From: Collimonas sp. OK607 | GTDB taxonomy: Bacteria > Pseudomonadota > Gammaproteobacteria > Burkholderiales > Burkholderiaceae_D | DNA: 64,000 nucleotides | Assembly (NCBI RefSeq): GCF_900111995.1 | Contig: NZ_FOKF01000005.1 | Location: 124,001 to 188,000 of the forward strand | Direction of reading: 5' to 3' | Part shown: piece after piece, positions 43,462-53,248 of the stretch | Layout of the letters: every line of letters starts with the position of its first letter | Position numbering within the stretch: the first letter of the stretch is position 1 | The notes under the pieces: model-generated | Seen by the model: the letters and a program-made list of their open reading frames with translations, nothing else | Told to the model about the DNA's origin: nothing | Database searches by the model: none | Translations under genes and position numbers: made by a program

Positions 43462-43520
43462 GGCGTCCTCTTGGCTCGATCACTTTGTGGTTGGGTCGAG
43501 AGGACGCCTTTTTGTTTTTT
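43462..43520 (+). terminator. leader terminator of the nitrate operon
   Basis: GGCGTCCTCT (43462-43471) pairs with AGAGGACGCC (43499-43508), and a T-rich tract TTTTTGTTTTTT follows directly. It lies 14 bases before the first structural gene ATG at 43534, downstream of the hexaloop hairpins, so it is the switch element of an attenuator. Confidence 0.88.
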
Positions 43521-43533
43521 AAAGAGACAAAAA

Positions 43534-44859
43534 ATGGCAAACAAAGCGACCAGTATCCAACTCTTCAGCCTGCGTACACCGCAGATGCGCGCCTTTCATC
43601 TGACCTGGATGGCGTTCTTCGTCTGTTTCTTCGCGTGGTTCGCCTGCGCGCCGCTGATGCCACTGATCAAGGGGCAACTCGGATTGAGTATGGCGCAAAT
43701 CGCCAATATCAATATCGCCGCAGTGGCGGTGACGATACTGGTGCGCTTGCTGGTCGGCCCGCTGTGCGACCGTTACGGCCCGCGCAAGACCTATACCGGG
43801 CTGTTGCTGATTGGTGCGTTGCCGGTGTTCGGCGTGGCCATGGTGCAGAGTTATGAGAGTTTCCTGTTCTTCCGCCTGTGTATCGGTGCGGTCGGCGCCA
43901 GTTTTGTCATCACGCAATATCACACCTCGGTCATGTTCGCCTCCAACGTGGTCGGTACCGCCAATGCCGCTTCGGCCGGCTGGGGCAATTCCGGCGGCGG
44001 CGCGGCGCAAGCCTTGATGCCGTTGCTGGTGGCAGCACTGCTGATGCTGGGTGTCAACGAGACCATGGGCTGGCGTCTGGCCTTGCTGGTGCCGGGCGTT
44101 TTCATGCTGATCATGGCGGCGCTGTACTGGCGTTATACGCAAGATTGCCCGCAAGGCAATTACGCAGATTTGCGCGCCCGCGGCGTGGCGATAGAGGGTG
44201 GCAAAAAGGGTGGCTGGGCCAGTTTTCGCGCCGCCAGCGCCAACTACCGGGTGTGGCTGTTGTTCGTTACTTACGGTGCCTGTTTCGGTGTCGAGATTTT
44301 CATTCACAACATCGCCGCCATTTATTACGTCGATCACTTTGGTTTGTCGCTAAAGGGTGCCGGCATGGCAGCCGCCAGTTTCGGTCTGCTCGCCTTGTTT
44401 GCGCGTGCGCTGGGCGGCTGGCTGTCAGACAAGGCGGCATTGCGCGGCAACCTGGATAGCCGCGCAGCCCTGCTGTTTGTGTTGATGTTGGGTGAGGGAT
44501 TGGGTTTGTTGTGGTTTGCCCATGCGGGCAGTGTTGCGCTGGCAGTGGTGGCGATGCTGACGTTCGGCTTGTTCACCCACATGGCTTGCGGCGCGACTTA
44601 TGCGCTGGTGCCATTCATCGATCGCAAGTCGCTCGGCGGCGTGGCCGGCATCATCGGCGCCGGCGGCAATGTCGGTGCGGTGGCGGCCGGTTTCCTGATG
44701 AAAGGCCTGGGCGATACCCAACAGACGCTGACCATGCTCGGCGTGCTGGTATCGATCTCGGCATTGTGCGCCATCGCCGTACGCTTCAGTCCGGAGCACA
44801 AGGCGCAGGAACAAGAATTGCACAACAGTGCATTGGCTTCCAGAAGCCTGAGCGTTTAA
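43534..44859 (+). CDS. nitrate/nitrite MFS transporter (NarK/NasA family)
   Basis: A 441-residue carrier with about twelve membrane helices. The nitrate/nitrite porter signature is present as AGWGNSGGGAAQ in the fifth helix, and the basic residues used for the anion are in the helices (VTILVRLLVGPLCDRYGPR). The ATG at 43534 (MANKATS) has AAAGAGAC upstream; the frame extends to 43444, but that ATG is the loop of the leader RNA hairpin, not a real start. It is the first gene of an operon with nirB, nirD, an FAD reductase and nitrate reductase. Confidence 0.92.
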   Translation: MANKATSIQLFSLRTPQMRAFHLTWMAFFVCFFAWFACAPLMPLIKGQLGLSMAQIANINIAAVAVTILVRLLVGPLCDRYGPRKTYTGLLLIGALPVFGVAMVQSYESFLFFRLCIGAVGASFVITQYHTSVMFASNVVGTANAASAGWGNSGGGAAQALMPLLVAALLMLGVNETMGWRLALLVPGVFMLIMAALYWRYTQDCPQGNYADLRARGVAIEGGKKGGWASFRAASANYRVWLLFVTYGACFGVEIFIHNIAAIYYVDHFGLSLKGAGMAAASFGLLALFARALGGWLSDKAALRGNLDSRAALLFVLMLGEGLGLLWFAHAGSVALAVVAMLTFGLFTHMACGATYALVPFIDRKSLGGVAGIIGAGGNVGAVAAGFLMKGLGDTQQTLTMLGVLVSISALCAIAVRFSPEHKAQEQELHNSALASRSLSV

Positions 44860-44870
44860 AGGAAGACACC

Positions 44871-47450
44871 ATGAAAATCATCGTTATCGGTCACGGTATG
44901 GTCGGCCACAAATTCCTGGAATGCCTGACGGATGCCGGCACACCAGGCGTCGAAGTCACAGTGCTGTGCGAAGAACCGCGTCCGGCTTACGATCGTGTCC
45001 ATCTGTCGGAATTCTTTGCCGGCAAGTCGGCGCAAGACTTGTCGCTGGTGGCGCCCGGCTTTTTCGAAGGCAACCATCATATCGAACTGAAGCTGAACGC
45101 CAAGGCGCAGTTGATCGATAGCGAGGCCAAGACTGTTACGTTCAATATCAACGGCGCGATCGAAACACTGCCTTACGACAAACTGGTGATCGCTACCGGC
45201 TCCTATCCGTTTGTGCCGACACTGGCCGGTAACCAGCGCAAGGATTGTTTCGTCTATCGGACCATCGAAGATCTGGAAGCGATGCTGGAGTGTGGCAAAC
45301 GGTCTCGCAGCGGTGTGGTGATCGGCGGCGGCTTGCTGGGACTGGAATGTGCCAAGGCGTTGCGTGACATGAAGCTGGAAACCCATGTGGTCGAATTCGC
45401 ACCTCGTCTGATGGCGGTGCAGGTAGATGAAAGCGGCGGCCGCGTCCTGCGCCAGAAAATTGAAGAGCTGGGCGTCACCGCGCATACCCAAAAAAACACA
45501 CTCGAAATTGTCGACGGAAAAACCGGCACGCATCGCATGAATTTCGACGATGGCAGCCATCTCGATACCGACATGATCGTGTTCTCGGCCGGTATTCGTC
45601 CGCGCGACGAACTGGCGCGTGACAGCGGACTCAAGGTCGGCGACCGCGGCGGCATCGTGATCGACAATAGCTGCCGCAGCTCCGATCCGGACATTTATGC
45701 GATCGGCGAATGCGCTCTGTGGAACGGCAAGATATTCGGCCTGGTTGCGCCGGGCTATGACATGGCGCGAATCGCCGCTAAACATATGCTGGCTGAAGCT
45801 GCTGCTAGCGCCACCGATATCAGCGTAGCTACTCCGGAATTCAACGGCGCCGACATGAGCACCAAGCTCAAGCTGATGGGTGTCGACGTCGCCAGCATCG
45901 GCGACCCGCACGGCAAGGAAGCCGGCAGCCGCTCCTATCAGTTCACCGACGAGCGCAAACAGATCTACAAGAAAATCGTGGTGTCGGAATGCGGCAAATA
46001 TCTGCTGGGTGGCGTGATGGTGGGCGACGCCAGCGAATACGGCACGCTGTTGCAGATGATGCTCAACCGTATTGAATTGCCGGCATCGCCTGAATTCCTG
46101 ATTTTGCCGCAGGCCGATGGCCAGGCTCGGGTAGGACTTGGGGTCGACGCCTTGCCGGAGACGGCGCAGATATGCTCATGCAATAACGTGTCGAAAGGTG
46201 ATCTGTGTGCGGCAGTGAGCGGCGGCGCCACCAGCATCGGCGCTCTGAAAACGTGCACCAAGGCCGGAACCTCGTGCGGTGGCTGCGTGGCGCTGGTGAC
46301 GCAGATCATGAAGGCAGAGATGAAGAAGCAAGGCATGGCTGTCAACAACCATGTCTGCGAACATTTTCCTTACTCGCGGCAGGAGTTGTTCCATCTGGTG
46401 AAAGTCGGCAAGATCAAGACTTTCGGCGCCTTGCTGGAACAGCATGGCAAGGGTCTCGGTTGCGATATCTGCAAACCGGTGGCGGCCAGCATCCTGGCTT
46501 CTTGCTGGAATGATTTCGTGCTGAAGAAAGAACATGCCAGCCTGCAGGATTCCAACGACTACTTTCTTGGCAATATCCAGAAAGACGGCACCTATTCAGT
46601 GGTGCCGCGCATGGCCGGCGGTGAAGTCACGCCGGACGGCTTGATTGCAGTCGGCCAGGTTGCCAAGAAATACGGCTTGTATACCAAGATCACCGGCGGC
46701 CAGCGAGTCGACTTGTTTGGCGCTCGCGTCGAACAGTTGCCGCTGATCTGGGAAGAACTGATCGCAGCCGGGTTTGAATCCGGCCACGCCTACGGAAAAT
46801 CCCTGCGCACCGTCAAATCCTGTGTCGGTTCGACCTGGTGCCGCTACGGCGTCGACGACAGCGTCGGCCTGGCAATCGAACTGGAAAACCGCTACAAGGG
46901 TTTGCGGGCGCCGCACAAGATCAAGTTCGGCGTCTCCGGCTGCACTCGCGAATGTGCCGAAGCGCAGGGTAAGGATGTCGGCATCATCGCCACCGAAAAA
47001 GGCTGGAACCTGTACGTTTGCGGCAACGGCGGCATGAAGCCACGTCACGCCGAACTGCTGGTGTCCGATCTCGATAAAGCAACCTTGATCAAGACCATCG
47101 ACCGCTTCCTGATGTTCTACATCCGCACCGCGGATCGCCTGCAACGCACCAGTGTCTGGCGCGACAACCTGGAAGGCGGCCTCGATTACCTGAAGCAGGT
47201 GGTGGTGGACGACAAGCTGAACATCGCGGCAGAACTGGAAGCCGACATGCAGCACGTGGTCGATACCTACGAATGCGAATGGAAGCACGCAGTGACCGAT
47301 GCCGAAACGCGCAAGCGCTTCCAGCATTTTGTCAACAGCGACCAGGCCGACAGCAACGTGGTGTTCATGGAAGAGCGCGGCCAGATTCGTCCGGCCACGA
47401 TCGTAGAACGCAAGCGTATCAATATCCCGATTGTTGTTGAAACCGCCTAA
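44871..47450 (+). CDS. nirB: assimilatory nitrite reductase large subunit
   Basis: An 859-residue enzyme that reduces nitrite to ammonium with NAD(P)H. The N-terminal FAD/NAD domains begin IIVIGHGMVGHKFLE and have the second GGG motif in VVIGGGLLGLECAK. A BFD-like [2Fe-2S] segment follows (ICSCNNVSKGDLCAA and TCTKAGTSCGGC). The C-terminal siroheme/[4Fe-4S] domain has CVGSTWCRYG and SGCTRECAEAQGKDVG. AAAGGAAG lies ahead of the ATG at 44871. Length and order equal NirB. nirD is 19 bases downstream. It acts in the cytoplasm. Confidence 0.96.
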   Translation: MKIIVIGHGMVGHKFLECLTDAGTPGVEVTVLCEEPRPAYDRVHLSEFFAGKSAQDLSLVAPGFFEGNHHIELKLNAKAQLIDSEAKTVTFNINGAIETLPYDKLVIATGSYPFVPTLAGNQRKDCFVYRTIEDLEAMLECGKRSRSGVVIGGGLLGLECAKALRDMKLETHVVEFAPRLMAVQVDESGGRVLRQKIEELGVTAHTQKNTLEIVDGKTGTHRMNFDDGSHLDTDMIVFSAGIRPRDELARDSGLKVGDRGGIVIDNSCRSSDPDIYAIGECALWNGKIFGLVAPGYDMARIAAKHMLAEAAASATDISVATPEFNGADMSTKLKLMGVDVASIGDPHGKEAGSRSYQFTDERKQIYKKIVVSECGKYLLGGVMVGDASEYGTLLQMMLNRIELPASPEFLILPQADGQARVGLGVDALPETAQICSCNNVSKGDLCAAVSGGATSIGALKTCTKAGTSCGGCVALVTQIMKAEMKKQGMAVNNHVCEHFPYSRQELFHLVKVGKIKTFGALLEQHGKGLGCDICKPVAASILASCWNDFVLKKEHASLQDSNDYFLGNIQKDGTYSVVPRMAGGEVTPDGLIAVGQVAKKYGLYTKITGGQRVDLFGARVEQLPLIWEELIAAGFESGHAYGKSLRTVKSCVGSTWCRYGVDDSVGLAIELENRYKGLRAPHKIKFGVSGCTRECAEAQGKDVGIIATEKGWNLYVCGNGGMKPRHAELLVSDLDKATLIKTIDRFLMFYIRTADRLQRTSVWRDNLEGGLDYLKQVVVDDKLNIAAELEADMQHVVDTYECEWKHAVTDAETRKRFQHFVNSDQADSNVVFMEERGQIRPATIVERKRINIPIVVETA

Positions 47451-47469
47451 TCGAACTAAGGGAATTGCC

Positions 47470-47817
47470 ATGCATCATGACCATCAAAGCAGTAACTGGA
47501 TTGCAGTTTGCCCGCTGGACGACATCGTACCGAATACCGGCGTCTGTGCCCTGATCAACGGTGAACAGGTTGCCGTATTTCACGTGATCGATGGCGAACA
47601 TCGTGTGTTCGCCATCGGCAATTACGATCCGAATGCCGAGGCGGCGGTGCTGTCGCGCGGCTTGGTCGGCAGCCTTGGCGAACGCATCGTGGTGGCTTCA
47701 CCTATCTACAAACACCATTTCGATTTGCAAACCGGCGAATGCCTGGAAGCGCCGGAACATTCGGTAAGCGCCTATCCGGCCCGCATCAGCGAGGGCAAGG
47801 TCTGGGTAGGCGTATGA
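47470..47817 (+). CDS. nirD: nitrite reductase small subunit
   Basis: A 115-residue protein with the Rieske-like fold of NirD (WIAVCPLDDIVPNTGVCAL, then VVASPIYKHHFDLQTGECLE). As is usual in NirD, the Cys/His pairs of a true Rieske cluster are not all present, so it does not bind an iron-sulfur cluster. The ATG at 47470 follows AAGGGAATT. It overlaps the start of the next gene as ATGA (47814-47817). It assists NirB. Confidence 0.93.
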   Translation: MHHDHQSSNWIAVCPLDDIVPNTGVCALINGEQVAVFHVIDGEHRVFAIGNYDPNAEAAVLSRGLVGSLGERIVVASPIYKHHFDLQTGECLEAPEHSVSAYPARISEGKVWVGV

Positions 47818-49067
47818 ACATGAAAACTGCCACCACCATGCCATCGATCGCCAAAAAACCAACGCTGGCGGTGATCGGCAATGGCATGGCCGGCATGCGC
47901 ACGGTGGAAGAGTTACTCAAGCTGGCGCCGGATCTTTACGACATCACCGTGTTCGGCGCCGAACCGCACGGCAATTACAACCGTATCCTGCTGTCGCCGC
48001 TGCTGGCGGGTGACAAGAGCATGGACGACATCATGCTCAATACGCCTGAGTGGTATCGGCAGAATGGCATCACGCTGCATGCCGGCGATCCGGTATCGAG
48101 CATAGATCGGCATCGCCGCATTGTGCGTTCGCGCGCGGGTATCGAATTGCGTTATGACCGGCTGCTGCTGGCGACTGGCTCCAAGCCGTTCATCATCCCG
48201 GTGCCGGGCCATCAGCTGCCCGGCGTGATCGCTTTCCGCGATGTGCAGGATGTGGAAACCATGTTGACAGCGGCACGCAATCATCGTCATGCGGTGGTCA
48301 TCGGCGGCGGGCTGCTTGGTCTGGAAGCCGCTAACGGCTTGATGCGGCAAGGCATGGATGTCACGGTGGTGCATGTGATGGACAGCTTGATGGAACGGCA
48401 ACTCGACAAGTCTGCAGCGATCTTGTTGAAGAAGGCTTTGGAAGAAAAGGGCCTGCGTTTTTTACTGAATGCTCAGACTGCTGAAATCGTCGGCGTCGAG
48501 CAAGTCACTGCAGTACGCTTCAAGGATGGCACGGAAATCCCGGCCGATCTGGTAGTCATGACTGCCGGCGTCCGCCCCAATATCGAACTGGCGCAACAAG
48601 CCGGCCTGCATTGCGAGCGCGCGATTGTGGTCGACGACACCTTGCAAACCTACGATCCGCGCATCTATGCCGTGGGCGAATGTGTGCAGCACCGCATGGC
48701 GACTTTCGGGCTGGTGGCGCCGATCTGGGAGCAGGCGCGCGTCTGCGGCGCCCATCTGGCCGGCGCCGGCCATCGCCGTTATGTGCAGCAAGCCACCGCC
48801 ACCAAACTGAAGGTAACCGGGGTGGATTTGTATTCTGCCGGTGATTTCATCGGCGGCGAGGGCAGCGAAGACCTGGTGTTGCGCGATCCACGTCGCGGTA
48901 TTTATAAACGGCTGGTGATCAACGGGCCGCATATCGTCGGTGCGGTGCTGTATGGAGACGTCAAGGATGGTCCATGGTATTTCGAGATGATCCAGAACCG
49001 TACCGATATTTCTGCGTTGCGTAGCCAATTGCTGTTCGGCCAGGCGCTGTGCGCCCGAGCCGCCTGA
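47814..49067 (+). CDS. FAD-dependent NAD(P)H oxidoreductase of nitrate reduction (NasC-type)
   Basis: A 417-residue flavoprotein like the first 400 residues of NirB: FAD motif LAVIGNGMAGMRTVE, NAD motif AVVIGGGLLGLEAAN, and GVRPNIELAQQAGL followed by an FAD Asp/Glu in IYAVGECVQHR. It has no iron-sulfur segment. Its start overlaps the nirD stop, and the nitrate reductase gene begins 12 bases later, so it likely passes electrons from NAD(P)H to that enzyme, as NasC does in Klebsiella. NirB already has its own flavin domain, which supports this division of labour. Confidence 0.85.
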   Translation: MNMKTATTMPSIAKKPTLAVIGNGMAGMRTVEELLKLAPDLYDITVFGAEPHGNYNRILLSPLLAGDKSMDDIMLNTPEWYRQNGITLHAGDPVSSIDRHRRIVRSRAGIELRYDRLLLATGSKPFIIPVPGHQLPGVIAFRDVQDVETMLTAARNHRHAVVIGGGLLGLEAANGLMRQGMDVTVVHVMDSLMERQLDKSAAILLKKALEEKGLRFLLNAQTAEIVGVEQVTAVRFKDGTEIPADLVVMTAGVRPNIELAQQAGLHCERAIVVDDTLQTYDPRIYAVGECVQHRMATFGLVAPIWEQARVCGAHLAGAGHRRYVQQATATKLKVTGVDLYSAGDFIGGEGSEDLVLRDPRRGIYKRLVINGPHIVGAVLYGDVKDGPWYFEMIQNRTDISALRSQLLFGQALCARAA

Positions 49068-49079
49068 CCGGGAGCGTAC

Positions 49080-51845
49080 ATGAAATCGGTCTCGACTTTT
49101 CCCTTGGTGGCAGCCAGCCAGCTTGCCAGCAAGCAGGGCGGCACAAAGACTACCTGCCCTTACTGTGGCGTCGGCTGCGGTGTGCGCGCCACGTTACGCA
49201 GCGATGGTCAGGTTGATATCGCCGGCGATGAAACTCATGCATCGAACGCTGGTCGGCTGTGTGTCAAAGGTTCAGCGCTGGGAGAGACTGTCGATCTGGA
49301 CGGACGTCTGTTGTATCCGCAGATGCGGGTGCAGGACGGTGATCAGCAATCATTGCAGCGTGTGTCCTGGGATGCGGCGCTGGATAAAGTCGCACAAGGT
49401 TTCCGCACAATCATCGACCAGCACGGTCCGGACGCCGTCGCGCTGTATGTCTCGGGCCAGCTGCTGACGGAAGACTATTACATCGCCAACAAGCTGATGA
49501 AGGGTTACATCGGCAGCGCCAATATCGATACCAATTCGCGCCTGTGCATGTCGTCCGCTGTCGCCGGCCATAAGCGCGCATTCGGTGCCGACCTGGTGCC
49601 GGTTTGCTACGAAGATCTGGAACTGGCGGATCTGGTGGTGCTGGTCGGCTCCAACACGGCGTGGTGCCACCCGATACTGTTCCAGCGCATCGCCAAGATC
49701 AAGGAGACGCGGCCGCAGATGAAGCTGGTGGTAATTGACCCGCGCCGTACCGCAACTTGCGAGTTGGCCGATCTGCACCTGCCGCTGAAGGCCGGGAGCG
49801 ATGTCTGGCTGTTCAACGGCTTGCTTAGTTTTCTGGCGCGTGAGGATGCCGTCGATACCAATTTTGTTGAAGCGCACACCAGTGGTCTGGCTGCAGCGCT
49901 TGAAGCAGCCGAAGTCGAATGCGCCGACCTTGCCGCAGTGGCTAAAGCTTGCAAGTTGGACCTGCAAGATTTGCAGACCTTCTACGAGTGGTTTGCAGCG
50001 AATCAAAAAGTCGTGACCGCATTCTCGCAAGGCGTCAATCAATCGTCATCCGGTACCGACAAGGTCAACAGCATCATCAATTGCCATCTGCTGACCGGAC
50101 GCATCGGAAAACCGGGCATGGGCCCGTTCTCGATCACCGGCCAGCCGAACGCCATGGGCGGCCGTGAGGTGGGCGGGCTGGCGAACATGCTGGCGGCGCA
50201 TATGGATCTGGACAATCCCCGTCATCGTGAAACGGTGCAGGATTTCTGGCAAGCGCCGCGCATGGCGGACCGGCCCGGCTTGAAAGCGGTGGACCTGTTC
50301 CAGGCGATCGAAACCGGCCGCGTCAAGGCGGTATGGATCATCGCCACCAATCCGGTGGTCAGCCTGCCGGATGCCGACCAGGTCCAGCGTGCGCTCGCCA
50401 AATGCGAACTGGTAGTGGTGTCCGACATCATTGAAAAAACCGACACCAACGCCTTTGCGCACGTCTTGTTGCCAGCCATGGGATGGGGCGAAAAAGACGG
50501 CACGGTCACCAGTTCGGAACGTCGGATTTCGCGCCAGCGTGCTTTTCTGAGCGCGCCGGGCGAAGCCCGTGCCGATTGGCAGATCCTGTGCCAGGTGGCG
50601 CAGCGCATGGGCTATGCGGGATTCGATTTCAGCGCAGTACACCAGGTGTTCGACGAACATACTCGCTTGAGCGCCTTCCGCAACGGCGATGCCTACGGCC
50701 AGCGCCGGCTGTTCAACCTGACCGGCCTGAGCGGCCTGGACCAAGCGGGGTTCGATGCTTTGCAACCGGTGCAATGGCCTCTCGTCACTACATCGTCAGG
50801 TGAAAAGCAGGGTACGGCGCGCTTGTTTGCCGATGGCCGTTTTTCCCATGCCGACGGCAAGGCGCGCTTTATCGCCACTACGCCGCGGGCGCCGCAGCAC
50901 GCACCCGACAGCGAATATCCGCTGAGTCTGAATACCGGCCGCGTGCGCGACCAGTGGCACACCATGACGCGCACCGGAAAGTCGCCCAAGCTGGCCGATC
51001 ACGTGCCGGAATCGTTCGTCGACATGCATCCGCAAGACGCCCTGCTGTACGGCGTGCGCGAAGGCATGCTGGCGCGCATTTCGACGCGCTGGGGTGCGAT
51101 GGTGGCCAGGGTGCAGCACGGCGGCGGCATCACCCGCGGCAGCATTTTCGTGCCGATTCACTGGAGCGGGCAGTCGGCTTCAGATGCCCGGGTGGGAGCC
51201 TTGGTCAATCCGGTGGTCGATCCGGTTTCAGGTGAGCCGGAATTCAAACACACGCCGGTGCGAGTCGAAGAATTCAGGGTGGCCTGGTACGGTTTCGTAC
51301 TGAGCCGCAGCCAACCGGCATTGGATAATGTCACGCATTGGACGCGGATCCAGGGGCGGCGCTTTAATCGCTACGAACTGGCCGGCCGCAGCCCGATCGC
51401 CGATCATGGCGCGTGGGCTGCCAAACTGCTCGGGGTAGATGCCGCCGACGCCGACTGGCTGGAATATGAAGATGCCAGCGCCGGCATCTACCGCGCCGTG
51501 CATGTGGTCGACGAGCGTATCGATGCTTGCGTGTTCCTGTCGCCGCGCCCGGATTTACCTTCGCGTGCCTGGCTGGCGAGTTTGTTCGTCAAGGAACAGC
51601 TGGAAGATGCCGATCGGGTCGGCCTGCTGATCGGCCAGCCGATTGAGAAGGGCGCCGATACCGGGGCCACGGTGTGCTCCTGTTTTTCGGTCGGACGTAA
51701 TACCATTTGCGATGCGGTGCGCAAGCAAGGTATGACTACCGTGGCAGAAGTAACCGCTTGCCTGAAAGCCGGTGGCAATTGCGGCTCATGCGTTCCCGAG
51801 ATTAAGAAGCTGCTGTCGGAAATATTAGTCGAAGAAAGCGCGTGA
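49080..51845 (+). CDS. nasA: assimilatory nitrate reductase, catalytic subunit
   Basis: A 921-residue molybdenum bis-MGD enzyme that reduces nitrate to nitrite in the cytoplasm. The [4Fe-4S] site is at Cys26, Cys29, Cys33 and Cys61 (CPYCGVGCGV and LCVKG). The molybdopterin domain has SRLCMSSAVAGHK, in which the Cys ligand sits, then FSITGQPNAMGGREVGGLAN. A C-terminal BFD-like [2Fe-2S] segment (VCSCFSVGRNTICDAV, then CLKAGGNCGSC) is as in Klebsiella NasA and is the expected contact with the FAD reductase. CCGGGAGCG precedes the ATG. It is the last gene of the operon. Confidence 0.94.
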   Translation: MKSVSTFPLVAASQLASKQGGTKTTCPYCGVGCGVRATLRSDGQVDIAGDETHASNAGRLCVKGSALGETVDLDGRLLYPQMRVQDGDQQSLQRVSWDAALDKVAQGFRTIIDQHGPDAVALYVSGQLLTEDYYIANKLMKGYIGSANIDTNSRLCMSSAVAGHKRAFGADLVPVCYEDLELADLVVLVGSNTAWCHPILFQRIAKIKETRPQMKLVVIDPRRTATCELADLHLPLKAGSDVWLFNGLLSFLAREDAVDTNFVEAHTSGLAAALEAAEVECADLAAVAKACKLDLQDLQTFYEWFAANQKVVTAFSQGVNQSSSGTDKVNSIINCHLLTGRIGKPGMGPFSITGQPNAMGGREVGGLANMLAAHMDLDNPRHRETVQDFWQAPRMADRPGLKAVDLFQAIETGRVKAVWIIATNPVVSLPDADQVQRALAKCELVVVSDIIEKTDTNAFAHVLLPAMGWGEKDGTVTSSERRISRQRAFLSAPGEARADWQILCQVAQRMGYAGFDFSAVHQVFDEHTRLSAFRNGDAYGQRRLFNLTGLSGLDQAGFDALQPVQWPLVTTSSGEKQGTARLFADGRFSHADGKARFIATTPRAPQHAPDSEYPLSLNTGRVRDQWHTMTRTGKSPKLADHVPESFVDMHPQDALLYGVREGMLARISTRWGAMVARVQHGGGITRGSIFVPIHWSGQSASDARVGALVNPVVDPVSGEPEFKHTPVRVEEFRVAWYGFVLSRSQPALDNVTHWTRIQGRRFNRYELAGRSPIADHGAWAAKLLGVDAADADWLEYEDASAGIYRAVHVVDERIDACVFLSPRPDLPSRAWLASLFVKEQLEDADRVGLLIGQPIEKGADTGATVCSCFSVGRNTICDAVRKQGMTTVAEVTACLKAGGNCGSCVPEIKKLLSEILVEESA

Positions 51846-51869
51846 GCACTGGCCGTCGGTGATCGGCGA

Positions 51870-53093
51870 TCAGTGATGGCTGGCGTCGCCAATCGAACCT
51901 GGCGTGACGTGGGTAGCTTTTTCGTTGCGTCCCAGGAACCACCAGATAACCAGCCCGGCCGCACTTAATCCCGCACCAGTCATCGACACTCCAAACCAGC
52001 CGGCATAGCCATACATCGACGTCGACAGCACCGAACCGCAAGCGCCGCCGATGAAGTAGCTAGTCATGTAGCCGGCAGTCAGGCGGTTGCGGGATTCCGG
52101 ATGCAGATGATTAATGACGCTGAGATTGGTAACGTGTACTGCCTGCACCATCAGGTCCAGCAGCAAGATGCCGATGATCAGGCCCGGCAATGAGCTCTTT
52201 GCAAACGCCAGCGGCAGCCACGACAGCAACAGCAGGCCCAGGCCGATGACGGTGGAACGCCCGGCATGGCCGCGATCAGCCAGCCGTCCCGCATGCGAAG
52301 CAGCCAGGGCGCCGGCAGCTCCGACCAGTCCGAACAAACCGATGGTGCCGTCGGAATAATTGTAAGGCGCAGCCGCCAGCAGGAAAGAGATCGAAGTCCA
52401 GAGCACGCTGAACACGGCGAAGATGATTGCTCCTATCAAGGCGCGGGTGCGCAATACCGGTTCTTCCACGAACAGGGTCAGCATCGATGCCAGCAAGCGC
52501 GGATAGTTGAGATGTTGTGTCTGATGATGACGCGGCAATGCGCGCCCGAGCACAATCGCCGTGACGATCATCAATGCGGCGCCGAACCAGTAAACAGTTT
52601 GCCAGCCGCCCAGCGCCGACAAATAACCGGCAACGGTACGCGCCAGCAAGATACCCAGCAGCAGGCCGGTCATGACGTGACCGACCACTTTGCCGCGCTC
52701 TTGCGGCGCCGCCAGCGTCGCGGCAAATGGCACCAGCACTTGCGATACTACCGAAAACAAACCGGTCAGCGCGGTGCCTGTCAAAACGAACACCATGCTT
52801 TGCGCGGTGGCGGTGATCAACAGTCCGCAGGCGGACAGCAGGGTCATCACGACGATCAGTTTCTTGCGTTCGACCATATCCGCCAGCGGCACCAGCAGCA
52901 GCAGACCCAAGGCATAACCCAGTTGGGCAACGGTAACGACCAGGCCGGCGCTGCCGTTGGAGATGCCAAAGCGCGAGGCGATGGTGTGCAACAAAGGTTG
53001 TGCGTAATAGTTGCTGGCCACTGCGACGCCGGTGGCGATGGACATCATGATCACCAGGCCGGAACTGAGTTTGGTGGATTGTGGTTCTGCCAT
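51870..53093 (-). CDS. MFS transporter (DHA1-type)
   Basis: A 407-residue major facilitator with twelve helices. The A-motif loop is present as LADMVERKKLIVVM. The opening MSIATGVAVASNYYAQPLLHTIASRFGIS is typical of a drug:proton antiporter or sugar-efflux-type group common in Burkholderiales. The ATG at 53093 (MAEPQST) has AAAGG upstream, while the frame continues eight codons without a site. The tail has several His (IGDASHH), maybe a metal-binding feature. It converges on the nitrate operon and is divergent from the DUF1348 gene. Substrate unknown. Confidence 0.86.
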   Translation of the reverse strand: MAEPQSTKLSSGLVIMMSIATGVAVASNYYAQPLLHTIASRFGISNGSAGLVVTVAQLGYALGLLLLVPLADMVERKKLIVVMTLLSACGLLITATAQSMVFVLTGTALTGLFSVVSQVLVPFAATLAAPQERGKVVGHVMTGLLLGILLARTVAGYLSALGGWQTVYWFGAALMIVTAIVLGRALPRHHQTQHLNYPRLLASMLTLFVEEPVLRTRALIGAIIFAVFSVLWTSISFLLAAAPYNYSDGTIGLFGLVGAAGALAASHAGRLADRGHAGRSTVIGLGLLLLSWLPLAFAKSSLPGLIIGILLLDLMVQAVHVTNLSVINHLHPESRNRLTAGYMTSYFIGGACGSVLSTSMYGYAGWFGVSMTGAGLSAAGLVIWWFLGRNEKATHVTPGSIGDASHH

Positions 53094-53248
53094 GTTGAAG
53101 TGCCTTTGAAAATTCAAGCCGACACTTTATCCCTTATCTCGGCGCGGCGCTTTGCCGGCCCGAAAATGGTCGAATGGACGCACGCATGGCCGCCAGCAGG
53201 ATTTGCATTTTATGATTACCATTCATAACCCGACCAAGGAGTCTTGCC

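Noticed and set aside
43444-43533. N-terminal extension of the nitrate transporter
   Set aside because: This stretch is the leader RNA with hexaloop, terminator stem and T-tract; the real ATG is 43534.
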